A program made the translations under genes and the position numbers. A DNA stretch of 64,000 nucleotides from Paenibacillus humicola (GTDB taxonomy: Bacteria > Bacillota > Bacilli > Paenibacillales > Paenibacillaceae), in NCBI RefSeq assembly GCF_028826105.1, contig NZ_JAQGPL010000001.1, positions 956,501-1,020,500 on the forward strand, in the 5' to 3' direction. The notes below the pieces were generated by a model that did no database searches, was not told where the DNA came from, and worked only from the letters and a program-made list of their open reading frames with translations. This document shows positions 1-8,709 of the stretch, piece after piece. How positions within the stretch are numbered: the stretch's first letter is position 1; the number at the start of each line of letters is the position of its first letter.

Positions 1-200
1 CCGCGCAGCACGAGCGCGACCGTTCCGGGCAACCGCAGGGCCAGCAGCGTTCGCAGCGCCCGCGGAAATTCCCGTTTTCCGCGCCGAAGGCTCCGGTGGC
101 CGCGGCCTCGGAAAATCCGGTTCAGCCGGGTTCGCCATCTCGGCAGAACGGCGGCGGACCGAACGGCACACAGAACGGCGGACACGGAAACAACCGTTAG
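1..200 (+). CDS. C-terminal tail of a protein cut by the window edge
   Basis: An open frame enters from the left edge (first full codon at 3) and stops at TAG 198-200. The visible 65 residues are low complexity: a Q/R-rich stretch, a short basic segment KFPFSAPKAP, then a G/N-rich end. Basic Q/R/G tails of this kind occur at the C-terminus of DEAD-box RNA helicases and other RNA-binding proteins, but the catalytic part lies outside the window, so the family cannot be named. It is followed by a strong intrinsic terminator, which supports its being a real 3' end. Confidence 0.5.
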   Translation, partial: AQHERDRSGQPQGQQRSQRPRKFPFSAPKAPVAAASENPVQPGSPSRQNGGGPNGTQNGGHGNNR

Positions 201-231
201 AACGACGTTCTAGTAAAGAAAAACATACGCA

Positions 232-272
232 AGGCCGGCCATGAGCGATTCATGGCCGGCCTGTTGTTTTTT
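232..272 (+). terminator. Intrinsic terminator of the left-edge gene
   Basis: A perfect 13-bp stem (232-244 with 250-262) closes a 5-nt loop and is followed by a T-rich run at 263-272. It lies 31 bp after the stop codon at 200 and before the convergent NAD kinase gene. Confidence 0.85.
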
Positions 273-296
273 ATGTGCATCCCGACGCTTGGCGGT

Positions 297-1094
297 TTAT
301 TTGACCTCATACCCGAGAAACGCTTCCCGCACCCGGTTCCAGAACGGGAACGGGCGATAACGGGCGAAGCTGACCTTGATTGTGGCGACGCTGCACCGGA
401 TCGAGCGGATGTCGCTGCGCGTCACGTTCAAATGGTCGAAGGTCAGCTGCAGGCGCTGGCCTTTCCGCGGCCGGATATCGCAGTGGTGATGCTGCGGCAG
501 CACGACGGAAGAACCGAGCGTACGGTATACCCTGTTGTTGATCGAGGCGATTTCGGCGATTTGCAGCGCTTCGAGCGACGGGTGGATAATCGCACCGCCG
601 ACGCTCTTGTTATAAGCCGTGCTTCCGGACGGAGTCGACAACACAACGCCGTCGCCGCGGAACATTTCGAACAGCTCGTCGTTGATATCGATTTGCGCGA
701 CGAGCATATTGTCCGCGCCTTTTACGGTAAATTCGTTAAGCGCGAGCCTGATGGAAGGCCCCTCCGCCGTCTCGAGCTCGATTTGCGCCAGCGGGTAGCG
801 TACGATTCTGGGCTCGTTTTCCGCCATCATGCGCACCAGCTCCGGCAGCTCGTCCGCTTTCCAATCCGCGAAAAAACCGAGGTGGCCGGTATGGACGCCG
901 ACAAAAGCGACGTCCGCCACCCGGTCGACATAGGAATGAAAAGCCTGAAGCAGCGTGCCGTCGCCTCCGATCGAAATGACGGTTTCCGGATGCCGTTCGT
1001 TTCGGATAAAGCCCTGCGCCGCTGCAAGCGTATGAAATTGATGCGCCAGCTCCTTGGAATGCTGATCGCCTCGATCGATTACGGCATAATTCAC
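297..1094 (-). CDS. nadK: NAD kinase
   Basis: 265-residue ATP-NAD kinase, the length of Bacillus YjbN/NadF. It phosphorylates NAD to NADP in the cytoplasm. Seen: the GGDGT phosphate-binding motif (about residues 44-48), VGVHTGHLGFFADW after it, the LNEF segment, and the STPSGSTAYNKSVGGAI signature near residue 155. The start is GTG at 1094 behind a GGAAGGGG Shine-Dalgarno; an ATG ten bases upstream is out of frame. ylbJ lies 77 bp upstream on the same strand, so the two may be co-transcribed. The globin gene at 2.7 kb recalls the yjbI-yjbN neighbourhood of Bacillus. Nothing unusual in the domain. Confidence 0.95.
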   Translation of the reverse strand: MNYAVIDRGDQHSKELAHQFHTLAAAQGFIRNERHPETVISIGGDGTLLQAFHSYVDRVADVAFVGVHTGHLGFFADWKADELPELVRMMAENEPRIVRYPLAQIELETAEGPSIRLALNEFTVKGADNMLVAQIDINDELFEMFRGDGVVLSTPSGSTAYNKSVGGAIIHPSLEALQIAEIASINNRVYRTLGSSVVLPQHHHCDIRPRKGQRLQLTFDHLNVTRSDIRSIRCSVATIKVSFARYRPFPFWNRVREAFLGYEVK

Positions 1095-1171
1095 AGCCGA
1101 ACATTTCCCCTTCCTAACGCCGTTTCCTTATACCGATCATATCGGAAAATGTCGATGAAAACAACGTCGGG

Positions 1172-2263
1172 TCAGGAAGCCGGTCCGAGCGACGGCCACA
1201 GCGCATAGACGAGCAGAACGGCGAGAAGCCCGTGGGCCAGCCGGGCGAGCAGGAAGGGACGGTAGCGGAGGTCCGTTCTGCTGAGCAGACTGACGACCTG
1301 CGCATGGACCGAAAGCCCGGCCCAGGACAGCACGAACGCGGCGATCGCGGCTTGATGGAGAAGACCGCTGCCGGCGGCCGCTCCCGCCGATTTGGCGCCG
1401 AGCGTCACCTCGAACAGCCCGTTTACGACGGCTTCCGCCAGCGCGGGCGGAATGCCGAGCACCGAGAGAATCGTTTCGACCCCGCCGGCCATCGCGCCGA
1501 TCGCGCCTGTCTTGGTCAGCAGCGCCATGATGCACGAGAAGAAAACGACCAGGCCGCCGACCACGATCATCAGCCGCAGCGCCGCTTGAATCGAGTCCTG
1601 GAGCAGCGTGCCGACAGGCCGGCCGTCGAGCAGTCGCGCGTTATGCATCGCATAGACCGCCCTCGCGAAGCGCGAGCTCCGGCGCATGCCCGGCGGACCG
1701 CCGGAGGTGCCGGCCGGAATCGCCGCCGTCGCCGGCGCGTTCCGGTCGTGGAACCGCATCAGCAGGCCGATTACGAGCGCGCCGCCGTAATGAGCGGCGG
1801 CAAGCAGCGGAGCAAGCGCCGCGTTGTGGAAAAATCCGACCGAGACCGCCCCGATCAGAAAAATCGGATCGGAGGTGGTCGTAATGGCGACGAGCCGCTC
1901 GCCTTCGGCGCGGTTTATAAGCCCCTGCTCCCACAGCTGCGCGGTCAGCCGGGCGCCGACCGGATAGCCGGACGCATAGCCCATCGTCACGACGAAGCCG
2001 CCGATGCCCGGCAGCCGGAACAGCGGACGCATGAACGGGTCGAGCAGCGTGCCGAAGAAATGGACGATGCCGAAACCGAGGAGCAGCTCGGAAATGACGA
2101 AGAAAGGGAATAAAGCCGGGAAGAGCACCTGCCACCAGATCGACAGCCCTTTGACGGACGCCTCGAGCGCTTCCGCCGGGAACAGCGCAAGCAGCAGGAC
2201 GATGAGCGCCGCCGACCATGCCGGGATGACGGCGGGCCTGAACAGAAATCGGACAATTTGCAC
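1172..2263 (-). CDS. ylbJ: Sporulation integral membrane protein YlbJ
   Basis: 363-residue polytopic membrane protein of the YlbJ family, which in Bacillus subtilis is made under sigma-E in the mother cell and is needed for spore cortex formation and heat resistance. It has about eight hydrophobic segments and a nucleoside-transporter-like (Gate) architecture, with the conserved LFPALFPFFVISELL block near residue 48 and MGYASGYPVGARL near residue 93. The start is GTG at 2263 with GGGAGGG eight bases upstream. I saw no convincing sigma-E promoter. It is somewhat shorter than typical YlbJ (about 400 residues), mostly through a short central loop. Confidence 0.9.
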   Translation of the reverse strand: MQIVRFLFRPAVIPAWSAALIVLLLALFPAEALEASVKGLSIWWQVLFPALFPFFVISELLLGFGIVHFFGTLLDPFMRPLFRLPGIGGFVVTMGYASGYPVGARLTAQLWEQGLINRAEGERLVAITTTSDPIFLIGAVSVGFFHNAALAPLLAAAHYGGALVIGLLMRFHDRNAPATAAIPAGTSGGPPGMRRSSRFARAVYAMHNARLLDGRPVGTLLQDSIQAALRLMIVVGGLVVFFSCIMALLTKTGAIGAMAGGVETILSVLGIPPALAEAVVNGLFEVTLGAKSAGAAAGSGLLHQAAIAAFVLSWAGLSVHAQVVSLLSRTDLRYRPFLLARLAHGLLAVLLVYALWPSLGPAS

Positions 2264-2368
2264 CTGAAGGACCCTCCCATGCGTTCAACCTCTTCTTATA
2301 CATATATGACGGGGGTCGGACAAACATCACTTGGGAAATTTTTTAAAGAAAACGCTTGCAAAATGGGG

Positions 2369-2396
2369 TTGATTTTCGACATGACTATGCTAAACT
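2369..2396 (+). promoter_or_regulatory. Candidate sigma-A promoter for the 30-residue ORF
   Basis: TTGATT (2369-2374), a 16-bp spacer and TAAACT (2391-2396) lie about 30 bp before the small ORF at 2429, in an AT-rich island inside GC-rich DNA. Assigned by eye. Confidence 0.5.
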
Positions 2397-2428
2397 ATAG
2401 AAACATCGAACGTTTGGAGTGATGACAC

Positions 2429-2521
2429 ATGAGCTTTATCGCCGGCCTCCTCGTTTGCGCTTTCGTGTATGTGATCCGCGAGTCGCTCTTGGCTCCGGGC
2501 GAAGAAGATTGCGAAAGTTGA
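2429..2521 (+). CDS. Putative 30-residue single-span membrane peptide
   Basis: ATG at 2429 follows a GGAG at 2416-2419 and encodes MSFIAGLLVCAFVYVIRESL followed by a short acidic tail ending in CES. The first 16 residues are a hydrophobic helix and the tail is charged, as in many unannotated bacillar membrane micropeptides. The cassette is compact: candidate promoter, RBS, ORF and intrinsic terminator within 215 bp, between ylbJ and the globin gene. I do not recognise the family; the case rests on gene architecture and hydrophobic pattern. Confidence 0.5.
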   Translation: MSFIAGLLVCAFVYVIRESLLAPGEEDCES

Positions 2522-2556
2522 CGCGAAGCTCGTTTCCGTAACCTTTTCCATGACCG

Positions 2557-2587
2557 AATGCCCTTGGCGGGGCATTTTTTTGTTTTT
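2557..2587 (+). terminator. Intrinsic terminator of the micropeptide cassette
   Basis: A 7-bp stem AATGCCC/GGGCATT (2557-2563 with 2570-2576) with a 6-nt loop, followed by a long T tract to 2587. Confidence 0.75.
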
Positions 2588-2678
2588 TGCGGCTGCGGCA
2601 AAGTTTTCGGCTGGCTGTGATAAAATAACGTTGAGGGCGGGTCAAACCGTCCGGGACATCTTATCATAGACGCGTAAA

Positions 2679-3077
2679 ATGGAGTTGTTGAAGCTGATGA
2701 ACGCCTATCGAACGATTTACGAGGCTGTTGGGGAGGATCGGGGGATCCGAAGCATTGTCGAGGCCTTTTATCCAAAAGTGCAGCGTCATCCGCTGCTTGG
2801 TCCGCTGTTCCCGAAGGACATCCGGCCCGTTATGGAGAAGCAGCGCATGTTTCTGACCCAATTTTTTGGAGGGCCGGCTCTCTATTCCGACCAATACGGG
2901 CACCCGATGATGCGGGCGCGCCATCTGCCGTTTCCGGTCACGCCCGAGCGGGCGGAAGCGTGGCTCGGCTGCATGCGGGAGGCGCTGGCCGAGACGGATT
3001 TGCCGAAGCCGCTGCAGGAGCTCGTATTGGAGAGACTATCCGGACCTGCGCACCATTTTGTAAACACGCAGGAATAG
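2679..3077 (+). CDS. Group II truncated hemoglobin (YjbI-like)
   Basis: 132 residues, the exact length of Bacillus YjbI. A heme-binding 2/2 globin thought to act in oxygen or peroxide/NO chemistry. Seen: HPLLGPLFPKD, FLTQFFGGPALY and the family signature HPMMRARHLPF with the proximal His, then the C-terminal AWLGCM segment. Two starts are possible: ATG 2679, or ATG 2697 (MNAYRTIYE), which fits family N-termini better; neither has an ideal RBS. It stands alone, between two intrinsic terminators. Confidence 0.9.
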   Translation: MELLKLMNAYRTIYEAVGEDRGIRSIVEAFYPKVQRHPLLGPLFPKDIRPVMEKQRMFLTQFFGGPALYSDQYGHPMMRARHLPFPVTPERAEAWLGCMREALAETDLPKPLQELVLERLSGPAHHFVNTQE

Positions 3078-3297
3078 GGGCGAAAAGCACGATCGACGCG
3101 CCGTCAATTCAAGCGTGCCGCGAGCCGTCCGCAGCTCCGCGCGTTCGCCGCAGGCGGGCGGGTAAGCCGTTTGCAAAAATCCTGCGGACATGGGATTGCG
3201 CATGAAAACGGGAGGAACCGCCGGCAGCCCCGAAGCTGCTCTTGACAGCAAGCGGGCAAGCGGTGAAACGGAACGACGGAACGAACGTAGTAAGAAG
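3078..3297. other. Intergenic stretch with no supported gene
   Basis: About 220 bp between the globin stop and a terminator-type hairpin. Frames open here on both strands lack ribosome binding sites and have arginine-rich shadow composition. One 51-codon frame (3202-3357) runs straight through the hairpin and is not credible. I see no known riboswitch signature. Confidence 0.4.
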
Positions 3298-3344
3298 GAA
3301 GCACCCGGAACCTGCCTCATGCCGCAGGTCTCGGGTGCTTCTTT
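3298..3344. terminator. Long hairpin between convergent genes
   Basis: Outer stem GAAGCACCCG/CGGGTGCTTC (3298-3307 with 3332-3341) and inner stem ACCTGC/GCAGGT (3310-3315 with 3324-3329). T-rich bases follow on both strands, so it probably ends transcription from both sides. Confidence 0.65.
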
Positions 3345-3381
3345 GCTCTGCCCGTAGGGTGCGCCGCGATGCGCCGATTCA

Positions 3382-3618
3382 CTAGGCCCGTCTCAGCTTC
3401 GTATCGGTCAGCAGGTAATCCTGGTCCGCGTCGAGCACCGTCACTTTGTTATGGCAGCACGGGAAAACGAGCAGCCGCTTCTTGCCGCCGCGAATGTCGC
3501 CGAGCTCTTTCGGCCTGATCGGAAGCAGCACGTTCTCCGCTCCGCAGAACGGACAGAAGGAGACGTAAACGTCTTTCATGACGATGTCGTAAGGCCATGC
3601 CCGCTCGAACGGAATCAT
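3382..3618 (-). CDS. Small zinc-ribbon-like protein of unknown function
   Basis: 78 residues (MIPFERAW start). It has CPFCG near residue 22 and a second Cys pair, FPCCHNK, near residue 53, which suggests a metal-binding knuckle; most of the remainder is beta-rich. The ATG (3616-3618) overlaps the TGA of the upstream yycC-like gene (3615-3617), an ATGA translational coupling that fixes the start. A longer frame reading upstream of this ATG is an arginine-rich shadow. Function unknown; constant pairing with a YycC-type gene would suggest a common process. Confidence 0.75.
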   Translation of the reverse strand: MIPFERAWPYDIVMKDVYVSFCPFCGAENVLLPIRPKELGDIRGGKKRLLVFPCCHNKVTVLDADQDYLLTDTKLRRA

Positions 3619-3815
3619 GGCGCCTGGTCTCCGGGCTTCTCTCCGCCGCCGTCTCCGGCATCGGATTTGGCGGGCTTGTCCTCTTTGGCGGCGAGCTCGG
3701 CAAGCTTTTGCAGCAGAATATGCTTGGGCATATGCATCAGGTGCTCGAGCGGCACATGGAGTTCCTTGGAAAGTTTTAAAGCCGTTTCCGGCGAAATTTG
3801 CAGCGGGCCCGTCAC
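3615..3815 (-). CDS. yycC: YycC family protein
   Basis: 66 residues beginning GTG at 3813-3815, ten bases after GGAG. The segment PLQISPETALKLSKELHVP and the following HLMHMPKHILLQKLAEL match the YycC family of small uncharacterised bacillar proteins. The C-terminal 20 residues are a polar K/D/G-rich tail. It is the first gene of a two-gene unit and its stop overlaps the next start. Function unknown. Confidence 0.8.
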   Translation of the reverse strand: MTGPLQISPETALKLSKELHVPLEHLMHMPKHILLQKLAELAAKEDKPAKSDAGDGGGEKPGDQAP

Positions 3816-4020
3816 GGTCGATCAGCTCCTTTTTTTTCCGGATGCATGGCATTCCGGGGACCGGTTTCGATATAATTCAGTTATACACCGCTTGGCCGCT
3901 TTACGCAACGCGGGGCGGATTTTCAGGCCATGCACAGTTAACGAAAGAAGCGCAGAAGCCGCATTTTTTAGTGAGGATCCGGCTGCGATGCGTTATTCCA
4001 ACATGCCGAGGAGGAATCGA

Positions 4021-5814
4021 ATGTCAACTTATCCGATGAAGTGGGACTTGGAAGGCATCTATGAAGGCGGGTCGCAATCGGCCGCTTTTACTGAAGAGCT
4101 TGGCGGGATCGAGCGGGATATCGAGGCGCTGGCTGCGGATTTGAAGGAAGCGGCGCGCGCCGGGACGGAACCGGACGGCGGGAAGCTGTCGCGTTGGACA
4201 TCGGCGGTGCAGTCGATCCTGCTGCGCCTGCGCGAGTCCGAGTCGTTCGTGGCGTGCCTGCTCGCACAGCAAGTGAAAGATTCGGCGGCGATCGGGCTGA
4301 ACGACAAGGTGAAGACGCTGGCCGCGAAATTTAACGCCGCGCTGACCGACTTTGACGAGCAGCTGCGGCGCACGGACGAACAAGCCTGGCGGAGCTGGCT
4401 TGCCGGGGGTGATACGGCGCAGGTTGCTTTCGCGCTGAACGAGCGGCGCGAGGCGGCAAGGGAGAAGCTGCCGCCCGAGCAGGAGGCGCTCGCCGGCGAG
4501 CTCGCGGTGGACGGCTACCACGGATGGGGAGATTTTTATAACACGATCGTAGGACGGGCCCGTTTCGAGGCGGTGGAGCCGGACGGGACCCGCAGGACGC
4601 TGTCGGCGGGTCAAATGCACAACCGGCTTTCGAACGCCGACCGGAGCGTCCGGGAAGCTTCGTTTGCCGAATGGGAGCGCGAATGGGGCGAACAGGCCGA
4701 GCTGTGCGCCGAGACGTTGAACCGGCTGGCCGGGTTCCGTCTGAAGCTGTACGGCAGGCGTGGCTGGCAGTCGGCGCTCAAGGAGCCGCTGCTGATGAAC
4801 CGGATGAGCGAGGCGACGCTCGAAGCGATGTGGTCGGCGGTCGGAGAAGGCAAGCCCGAGCTGGTCCGCTATTTGGAACGGAAGGCCGGCATGCTCGGCA
4901 TCGAGCGGCTGGATTGGCACGATGTGGAAGCGCCGATCGGCTCGGCAGGGAGAACGGTGCCATACGACGAAGCGGCGCGCTTTATCCTGGACCGTTTTCG
5001 CGCATTCAGTCCGGATATGGCGAGCTTCTCCGAAACAGCGTTCCGAGACGCCTGGATCGAAGCGGAGGACCGGGCCGGCAAACGTCCCGGGGGCTTCTGC
5101 ACCTCTTTCCCGAAGAGCGGCCAGACGCGCATCTTCATGACTTACTCCGGCACGGCTTCGAATATCTCGACGCTTGCGCACGAGCTGGGGCATGCTTATC
5201 ATCAGCACGTTATGGACGATCTTCCCCCGCTGGCCCAGGAATACGCGATGAACGTCGCGGAGACGGCCTCGACTTTCGCGGAAATGATCGTGGCCGATTC
5301 GGCGCTGCAGGCCGCGGCCGATCCGGAGGAGAAGCTTACTCTGCTCGAAGATAAGCTGCAGAGCTCGACCGCTTTCTTTATGAACATCCATGCCCGTTTC
5401 CTGTTCGAAACGAGGTTCTACGAGCGTCGGCGGGAAGGAATGCTGAGCGCGGACGAGCTGAACCGGCTGATGGAAGAGGCGCAGCGCGAAGCCTTTTGCG
5501 GCGTACTGGGCAAAGCGCACCCGACGTTCTGGGCGTCGAAGCTGCATTTTTATTTGACCGACGTGCCCTTCTATAACTTCCCATATACGTTCGGGTACCT
5601 GTTCAGCTGCGGCATTTATGCGATCGCCAAGCAGGAAGGACCGTCGTTTGCGAAGCGTTATGTCGCGCTTCTTCGCGATACGGGCTCGATGAACGTCGAG
5701 GATTTGGCGCAGAAGCATCTCGGCGTGCGTCTGGACGGCCCGGATTTCTGGCGCGGGGCCGTGTCGCTGACGACGCAGGATGTACGGAATTTCCTGGCAT
5801 TGACGGACAAATAA
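4021..5814 (+). CDS. pepF: M3 family oligoendopeptidase (PepF type)
   Basis: 597-residue zinc metallopeptidase of the pepF/M3 family, which cleaves oligopeptides in the cytoplasm. The catalytic helix LAHELGHAYHQH (HExxH, around residue 386) is followed by the downstream Glu in NVAETASTFAEM. The N-terminal 200 residues are the helical oligopeptidase_F domain. The frame is open for 190 codons further upstream, but GAGGAGG at 4007-4013 places the start at ATG 4021. It is monocistronic and ndk follows 77 bp later. No key residue is missing. Confidence 0.92.
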   Translation: MSTYPMKWDLEGIYEGGSQSAAFTEELGGIERDIEALAADLKEAARAGTEPDGGKLSRWTSAVQSILLRLRESESFVACLLAQQVKDSAAIGLNDKVKTLAAKFNAALTDFDEQLRRTDEQAWRSWLAGGDTAQVAFALNERREAAREKLPPEQEALAGELAVDGYHGWGDFYNTIVGRARFEAVEPDGTRRTLSAGQMHNRLSNADRSVREASFAEWEREWGEQAELCAETLNRLAGFRLKLYGRRGWQSALKEPLLMNRMSEATLEAMWSAVGEGKPELVRYLERKAGMLGIERLDWHDVEAPIGSAGRTVPYDEAARFILDRFRAFSPDMASFSETAFRDAWIEAEDRAGKRPGGFCTSFPKSGQTRIFMTYSGTASNISTLAHELGHAYHQHVMDDLPPLAQEYAMNVAETASTFAEMIVADSALQAAADPEEKLTLLEDKLQSSTAFFMNIHARFLFETRFYERRREGMLSADELNRLMEEAQREAFCGVLGKAHPTFWASKLHFYLTDVPFYNFPYTFGYLFSCGIYAIAKQEGPSFAKRYVALLRDTGSMNVEDLAQKHLGVRLDGPDFWRGAVSLTTQDVRNFLALTDK

Positions 5815-5891
5815 GGCGTCTTGCGCGCGTTTGCCGGCGAATGAGAATTGGGTAAATTTGGGCATGCTGTAGAGGAAAGGAGCGCTGCAGC

Positions 5892-6362
5892 ATGGAACGT
5901 ACATTTGTGATGGTAAAGCCCGATGGTGTAGCCCGCAATTTGATCGGCCCGATTATCGCCCGATTTGAGCAAAAGGGACTGAAGCTGAGAGCGGTCAAGC
6001 TGATGCGGATCGATCGTCCGCTGGCGGAGCGGCATTACGGGGAGCACCGGGAAAAGCCGTTTTTCGGTGAATTGGTCGACTTCCTGACCTCGGGTGAAGT
6101 ATGCGCGATGGTCTGGGAGGGACAAAACGCGGTTGCCTGCGCCCGCATGCTCATCGGCAAAACAAACCCGGTCGAAGCGGCGCCGGGCACCATTCGCGGC
6201 GATTTCGCGCTCGACGTTTCGAGCAATATTGTGCACGGATCGGATTCGCCGGAAAGCGCGGTGCGTGAAATCGGCCTGTTTTTCGGCGAAGCCCGGCCGG
6301 ACGCTTTTCCGTTCGGCGAAGCTGCGCAGGCGGAGGCCGGTCAGGTCAATCCGACGCATTGA
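5892..6362 (+). CDS. ndk: Nucleoside diphosphate kinase
   Basis: 156 residues; transfers the gamma phosphate of ATP to NDPs through a phosphohistidine. Seen: [13 protein letters not shown] at the N-terminus, [14 protein letters not shown], and the active-site block [20 protein letters not shown] with the catalytic His. The C-terminus is about 8 residues longer than the Bacillus enzyme. RBS GAAAGGAG lies just upstream of the ATG. The 3' end overlaps by 22 bp the tail of the convergent deacetylase frame. Confidence 0.96.
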   Translation: MERTFVMVKPDGVARNLIGPIIARFEQKGLKLRAVKLMRIDRPLAERHYGEHREKPFFGELVDFLTSGEVCAMVWEGQNAVACARMLIGKTNPVEAAPGTIRGDFALDVSSNIVHGSDSPESAVREIGLFFGEARPDAFPFGEAAQAEAGQVNPTH

Positions 6363-7645
6363 CGAGCGGATACCGGCTGAGAACGGCCCAGTTTGGGCGG
6401 CGACAGACGGGTAGGAGAGCGTCCGGCAGCAGGCCGCGGGAGCGAAAATAAAAAGCGCTGTGGAGGATTCCACGGCGCTTTTTGCTGGTGCGGGAAGGAC
6501 GGCTTGCTGCGAAGCCCGGCTGACGGCTGATGCGGTTTTAAGGCAGGCAGCCACCGCCCGGTGTGAGTGACGGTGTGCGGCACGGCATGGGAAAGGTCCG
6601 TATGGTCCGTGCGAGGCGCTGCCTTCAGCAAAGGACGCTTGCCGGTTACGGTGCGGAACGGGACAGCGCGCGGTCCAAGCGGTTCGCTGCCGGTCAGCGC
6701 GGCATTGACGATCTCGCGATATAGGGCGGCCGGGCCGATTTTCGGCGAGCCGCCGTTCAGGCGGGGCAGCAGCATCGGGTTGGCCGTGCGCGCCGCGAGC
6801 CCGGCTTTTGTCGTAAAGGCATACGCGATGCCGGCTTTTCTGAGCGTCTGCACGGCGTCCGGCGAATGGAGCCCGTACGGGTATGCGAACGTATCGATGG
6901 GCCGGCTGTTCAGCGGCATCAGCTTGGAAATGCACGACTTGATGTCGTTTGAAATGCGCCGGATATAGGCCGCCCGCGATTCCCTGACGCCCATTTTCAC
7001 TAAGTAGCCGGTCAGCGCATCGTGCTTCGAATCGATTTTGTAATGAAGCGAATCGGTATGCGCCTGGACCTCGATGTCCGGATCGTCCTCCGTCATCGTT
7101 CGGATTTGAGCGGCCGTCATATGCGGCGTGAAGACCCGCGCATTTTTGCTCAAATCGCCTGTAATGACGAAGCAGACGCCGCCGATGCCCCTTTTTTTGA
7201 GGGCCGGATACGCGTATTTGTAAAAGCTTTCGTATCCGTCGTCGAACGTAACGAGCGCGGCGTTGGGCGGCACGGCGCCGCCCCGCATGAACTGGCGAAA
7301 TTGCCGGAGCGAGATAAAATGGATGTTGCGGCTCCGGAGCTGGTCCAGATCGCCTTCGAATTGCGCAGGAGTAATGATATCGTTGTTGCGCGATACGGGT
7401 TCGATGTCGTGAAACATCAGCACGGCGATTTTCCCGTTGTACAGCACCGCGCCGTCCGAGCCGGACAAAGGCGGCGACTGTTCGCCCGCGAGGAACCGCC
7501 TCGTCTGGCTGCCCGGCCGCTGCCGCGGCGGCTGGACCGCATGGCTTGCCGCTTTATGGGGTCCGAATAGACCGAACACGATCATCGACGCGGCGATCAG
7601 AGCTCCGAGCAGCATCAGCCATTTTTGGCGAACATAAACGTTCAT
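6341..7645 (-). CDS. Membrane-anchored polysaccharide deacetylase (NodB domain) with odd C-terminal tail
   Basis: 434-residue frame. An N-terminal membrane anchor (residues 8-27) is followed by a linker and a NodB-type carbohydrate esterase 4 domain (about 70-325) with the motifs [16 protein letters not shown] (catalytic Asp and metal Asp), HTDSLH (metal His pair) and DTFAYPYG. It probably deacetylates a cell-wall or capsular polysaccharide outside the membrane. RBS AGAGGCGG precedes the ATG. Oddity: the last 110 residues are Pro/Arg-rich, lack family similarity, run through the ndk terminator hairpin (6451-6483) and end inside ndk. This looks like loss of the original stop by frameshift or substitution. 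Confidence 0.85.
   Translation of the reverse strand: MNVYVRQKWLMLLGALIAASMIVFGLFGPHKAASHAVQPPRQRPGSQTRRFLAGEQSPPLSGSDGAVLYNGKIAVLMFHDIEPVSRNNDIITPAQFEGDLDQLRSRNIHFISLRQFRQFMRGGAVPPNAALVTFDDGYESFYKYAYPALKKRGIGGVCFVITGDLSKNARVFTPHMTAAQIRTMTEDDPDIEVQAHTDSLHYKIDSKHDALTGYLVKMGVRESRAAYIRRISNDIKSCISKLMPLNSRPIDTFAYPYGLHSPDAVQTLRKAGIAYAFTTKAGLAARTANPMLLPRLNGGSPKIGPAALYREIVNAALTGSEPLGPRAVPFRTVTGKRPLLKAAPRTDHTDLSHAVPHTVTHTGRWLPALKPHQPSAGLRSKPSFPHQQKAPWNPPQRFLFSLPRPAAGRSPTRLSPPKLGRSQPVSARQCVGLT
6451..6486. terminator. Intrinsic terminator of ndk
   Basis: AAAAAGCGC...GTGGA paired with TCCAC...GCGCTTTTT around a 4-nt loop. T tracts on both strands make it potentially bidirectional, but on the minus strand it lies inside the deacetylase frame. 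Confidence 0.75.
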
Positions 7646-7845
7646 GCACCATCCGCCTCTTTCTACTCACCTTGGTTATGCCTTCCAACTTCAAGATAGC
7701 ACCGGATGCTTAAAAACAGCTTAAACGCACCTCTTTTTTTTGCGGCGGAGAAGGAAGTAACGGACGAAGCGGTCTTTCGGCGGAACAAGATGTTTCCCTT
7801 CGATTCAGTGAAATCCGGGCGAAAAGTGAGCCTATCCTGGAAATC

Positions 7846-7875
7846 GAAAAAGCCGCGCTTCTGGAGAAGCGCGGC
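7846..7875 (-). terminator. Intrinsic terminator of the nitroreductase gene
   Basis: A perfect 10-bp stem GCCGCGCTTC/GAAGCGCGGC (7852-7861 with 7866-7875) with a 4-nt loop, then T6 on the minus strand (A run 7846-7851), 22 bp past the stop codon. Confidence 0.88.
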
Positions 7876-7897
7876 GGCAGGCCGACCTTTAAGCAAA

Positions 7898-8551
7898 TTA
7901 GAACGTTTCGTTTACGACGAGCGTGCTCAGCGGGAGACGTTCGGTTTGGCGGGCCGGAGCGGCCGCAAGCCCGATCGGAATCATCATGACCGGGAAATAG
8001 CGCGGCGGAATGTTCAGCTCCCGTACAAGCGCGGCGGGATCGAATCCGCCCATCGGTACCGTGTCGTATCCTTTCGCTTTGGCAGCCAGCATCAGCTGCA
8101 TGGCTGCGAGTCCGGCGTTTTTATTCGCTTCGTCGCGGGCAAACTGCGCATTCTGATAGGCGGCTTCGATCTGGCCGACCAGGGTATCGAGAACCTTCTG
8201 CGGGAGCGTTCCGGCCGCAACCTGGGCCTCGTACAGATCGGCGGCGGTTTTGTTCGCTTCGAGGTCGCCCAGAATAACAACGATTACGGAAGCGTCGGAT
8301 ACCTGCTGCTGGCCGTAAGCGATCGCTTTGATCCGGTCCTTCCGCGCCTGATCTTTAATCACGAGAAACCGCCAATGCTGCAAATTCCACGAGGAAGGGG
8401 CCGCCGCGGCCAGCTCCAGTATCTCGTTTAACGTTTCGTCCGGAATGGCGACATTCGGCTGGTACTGCCGAACGGACCGGCGCGCGTGAATGATATCCTC
8501 CAAAGCACTGCCTGCTGCGGCAGTCATCTGCGATTCGTTCATCGTTAACAT
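7898..8551 (-). CDS. Nitroreductase family protein (MhqN/YdfN-like)
   Basis: 217-residue FMN-dependent NAD(P)H oxidoreductase of the nitroreductase superfamily. Seen: ARRSVRQYQP (FMN phosphate binding), AAAAPSSWNLQHWRF, and MGGFDP near residue 173. Length and motif spacing resemble Bacillus MhqN (YdfN), which is induced by quinones and catechols; that regulatory link is inference. It is monocistronic, ends in a clear terminator, and is divergent from the Tad operon. Confidence 0.88.
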   Translation of the reverse strand: MLTMNESQMTAAAGSALEDIIHARRSVRQYQPNVAIPDETLNEILELAAAAPSSWNLQHWRFLVIKDQARKDRIKAIAYGQQQVSDASVIVVILGDLEANKTAADLYEAQVAAGTLPQKVLDTLVGQIEAAYQNAQFARDEANKNAGLAAMQLMLAAKAKGYDTVPMGGFDPAALVRELNIPPRYFPVMMIPIGLAAAPARQTERLPLSTLVVNETF

Positions 8552-8649
8552 CTTCCTTCCGGAATAATTTCCAATCCTTCATGATTATAACTAACGGAAG
8601 TATAGTACAATGTCTGACCGGGAGCAACTTCTTTTGTAAAAAAATCCGG

Positions 8650-8678
8650 TTGACGGATCCGGACTCATGTGGTAAATT
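8650..8678 (+). promoter_or_regulatory. Candidate promoter of the Tad pilus operon
   Basis: TTGACG (8650-8655), a 17-bp spacer and TAAATT (8673-8678). The predicted transcript begins near 8685 and meets a strong terminator hairpin before the first gene. Confidence 0.65.
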
Positions 8679-8709
8679 GTGGACATCCTTTTATAACATG
8701 AATTTACGG

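Noticed and set aside
3202..3357. A 51-codon plus-strand frame before the yycC pair terminator
   Set aside because: No RBS, passes through the terminator hairpin and has no recognisable composition.
4024..5904. A 626-codon minus-strand frame opposite the M3 peptidase
   Set aside because: Antisense shadow of a gene with intact HExxH motif; no start signals.
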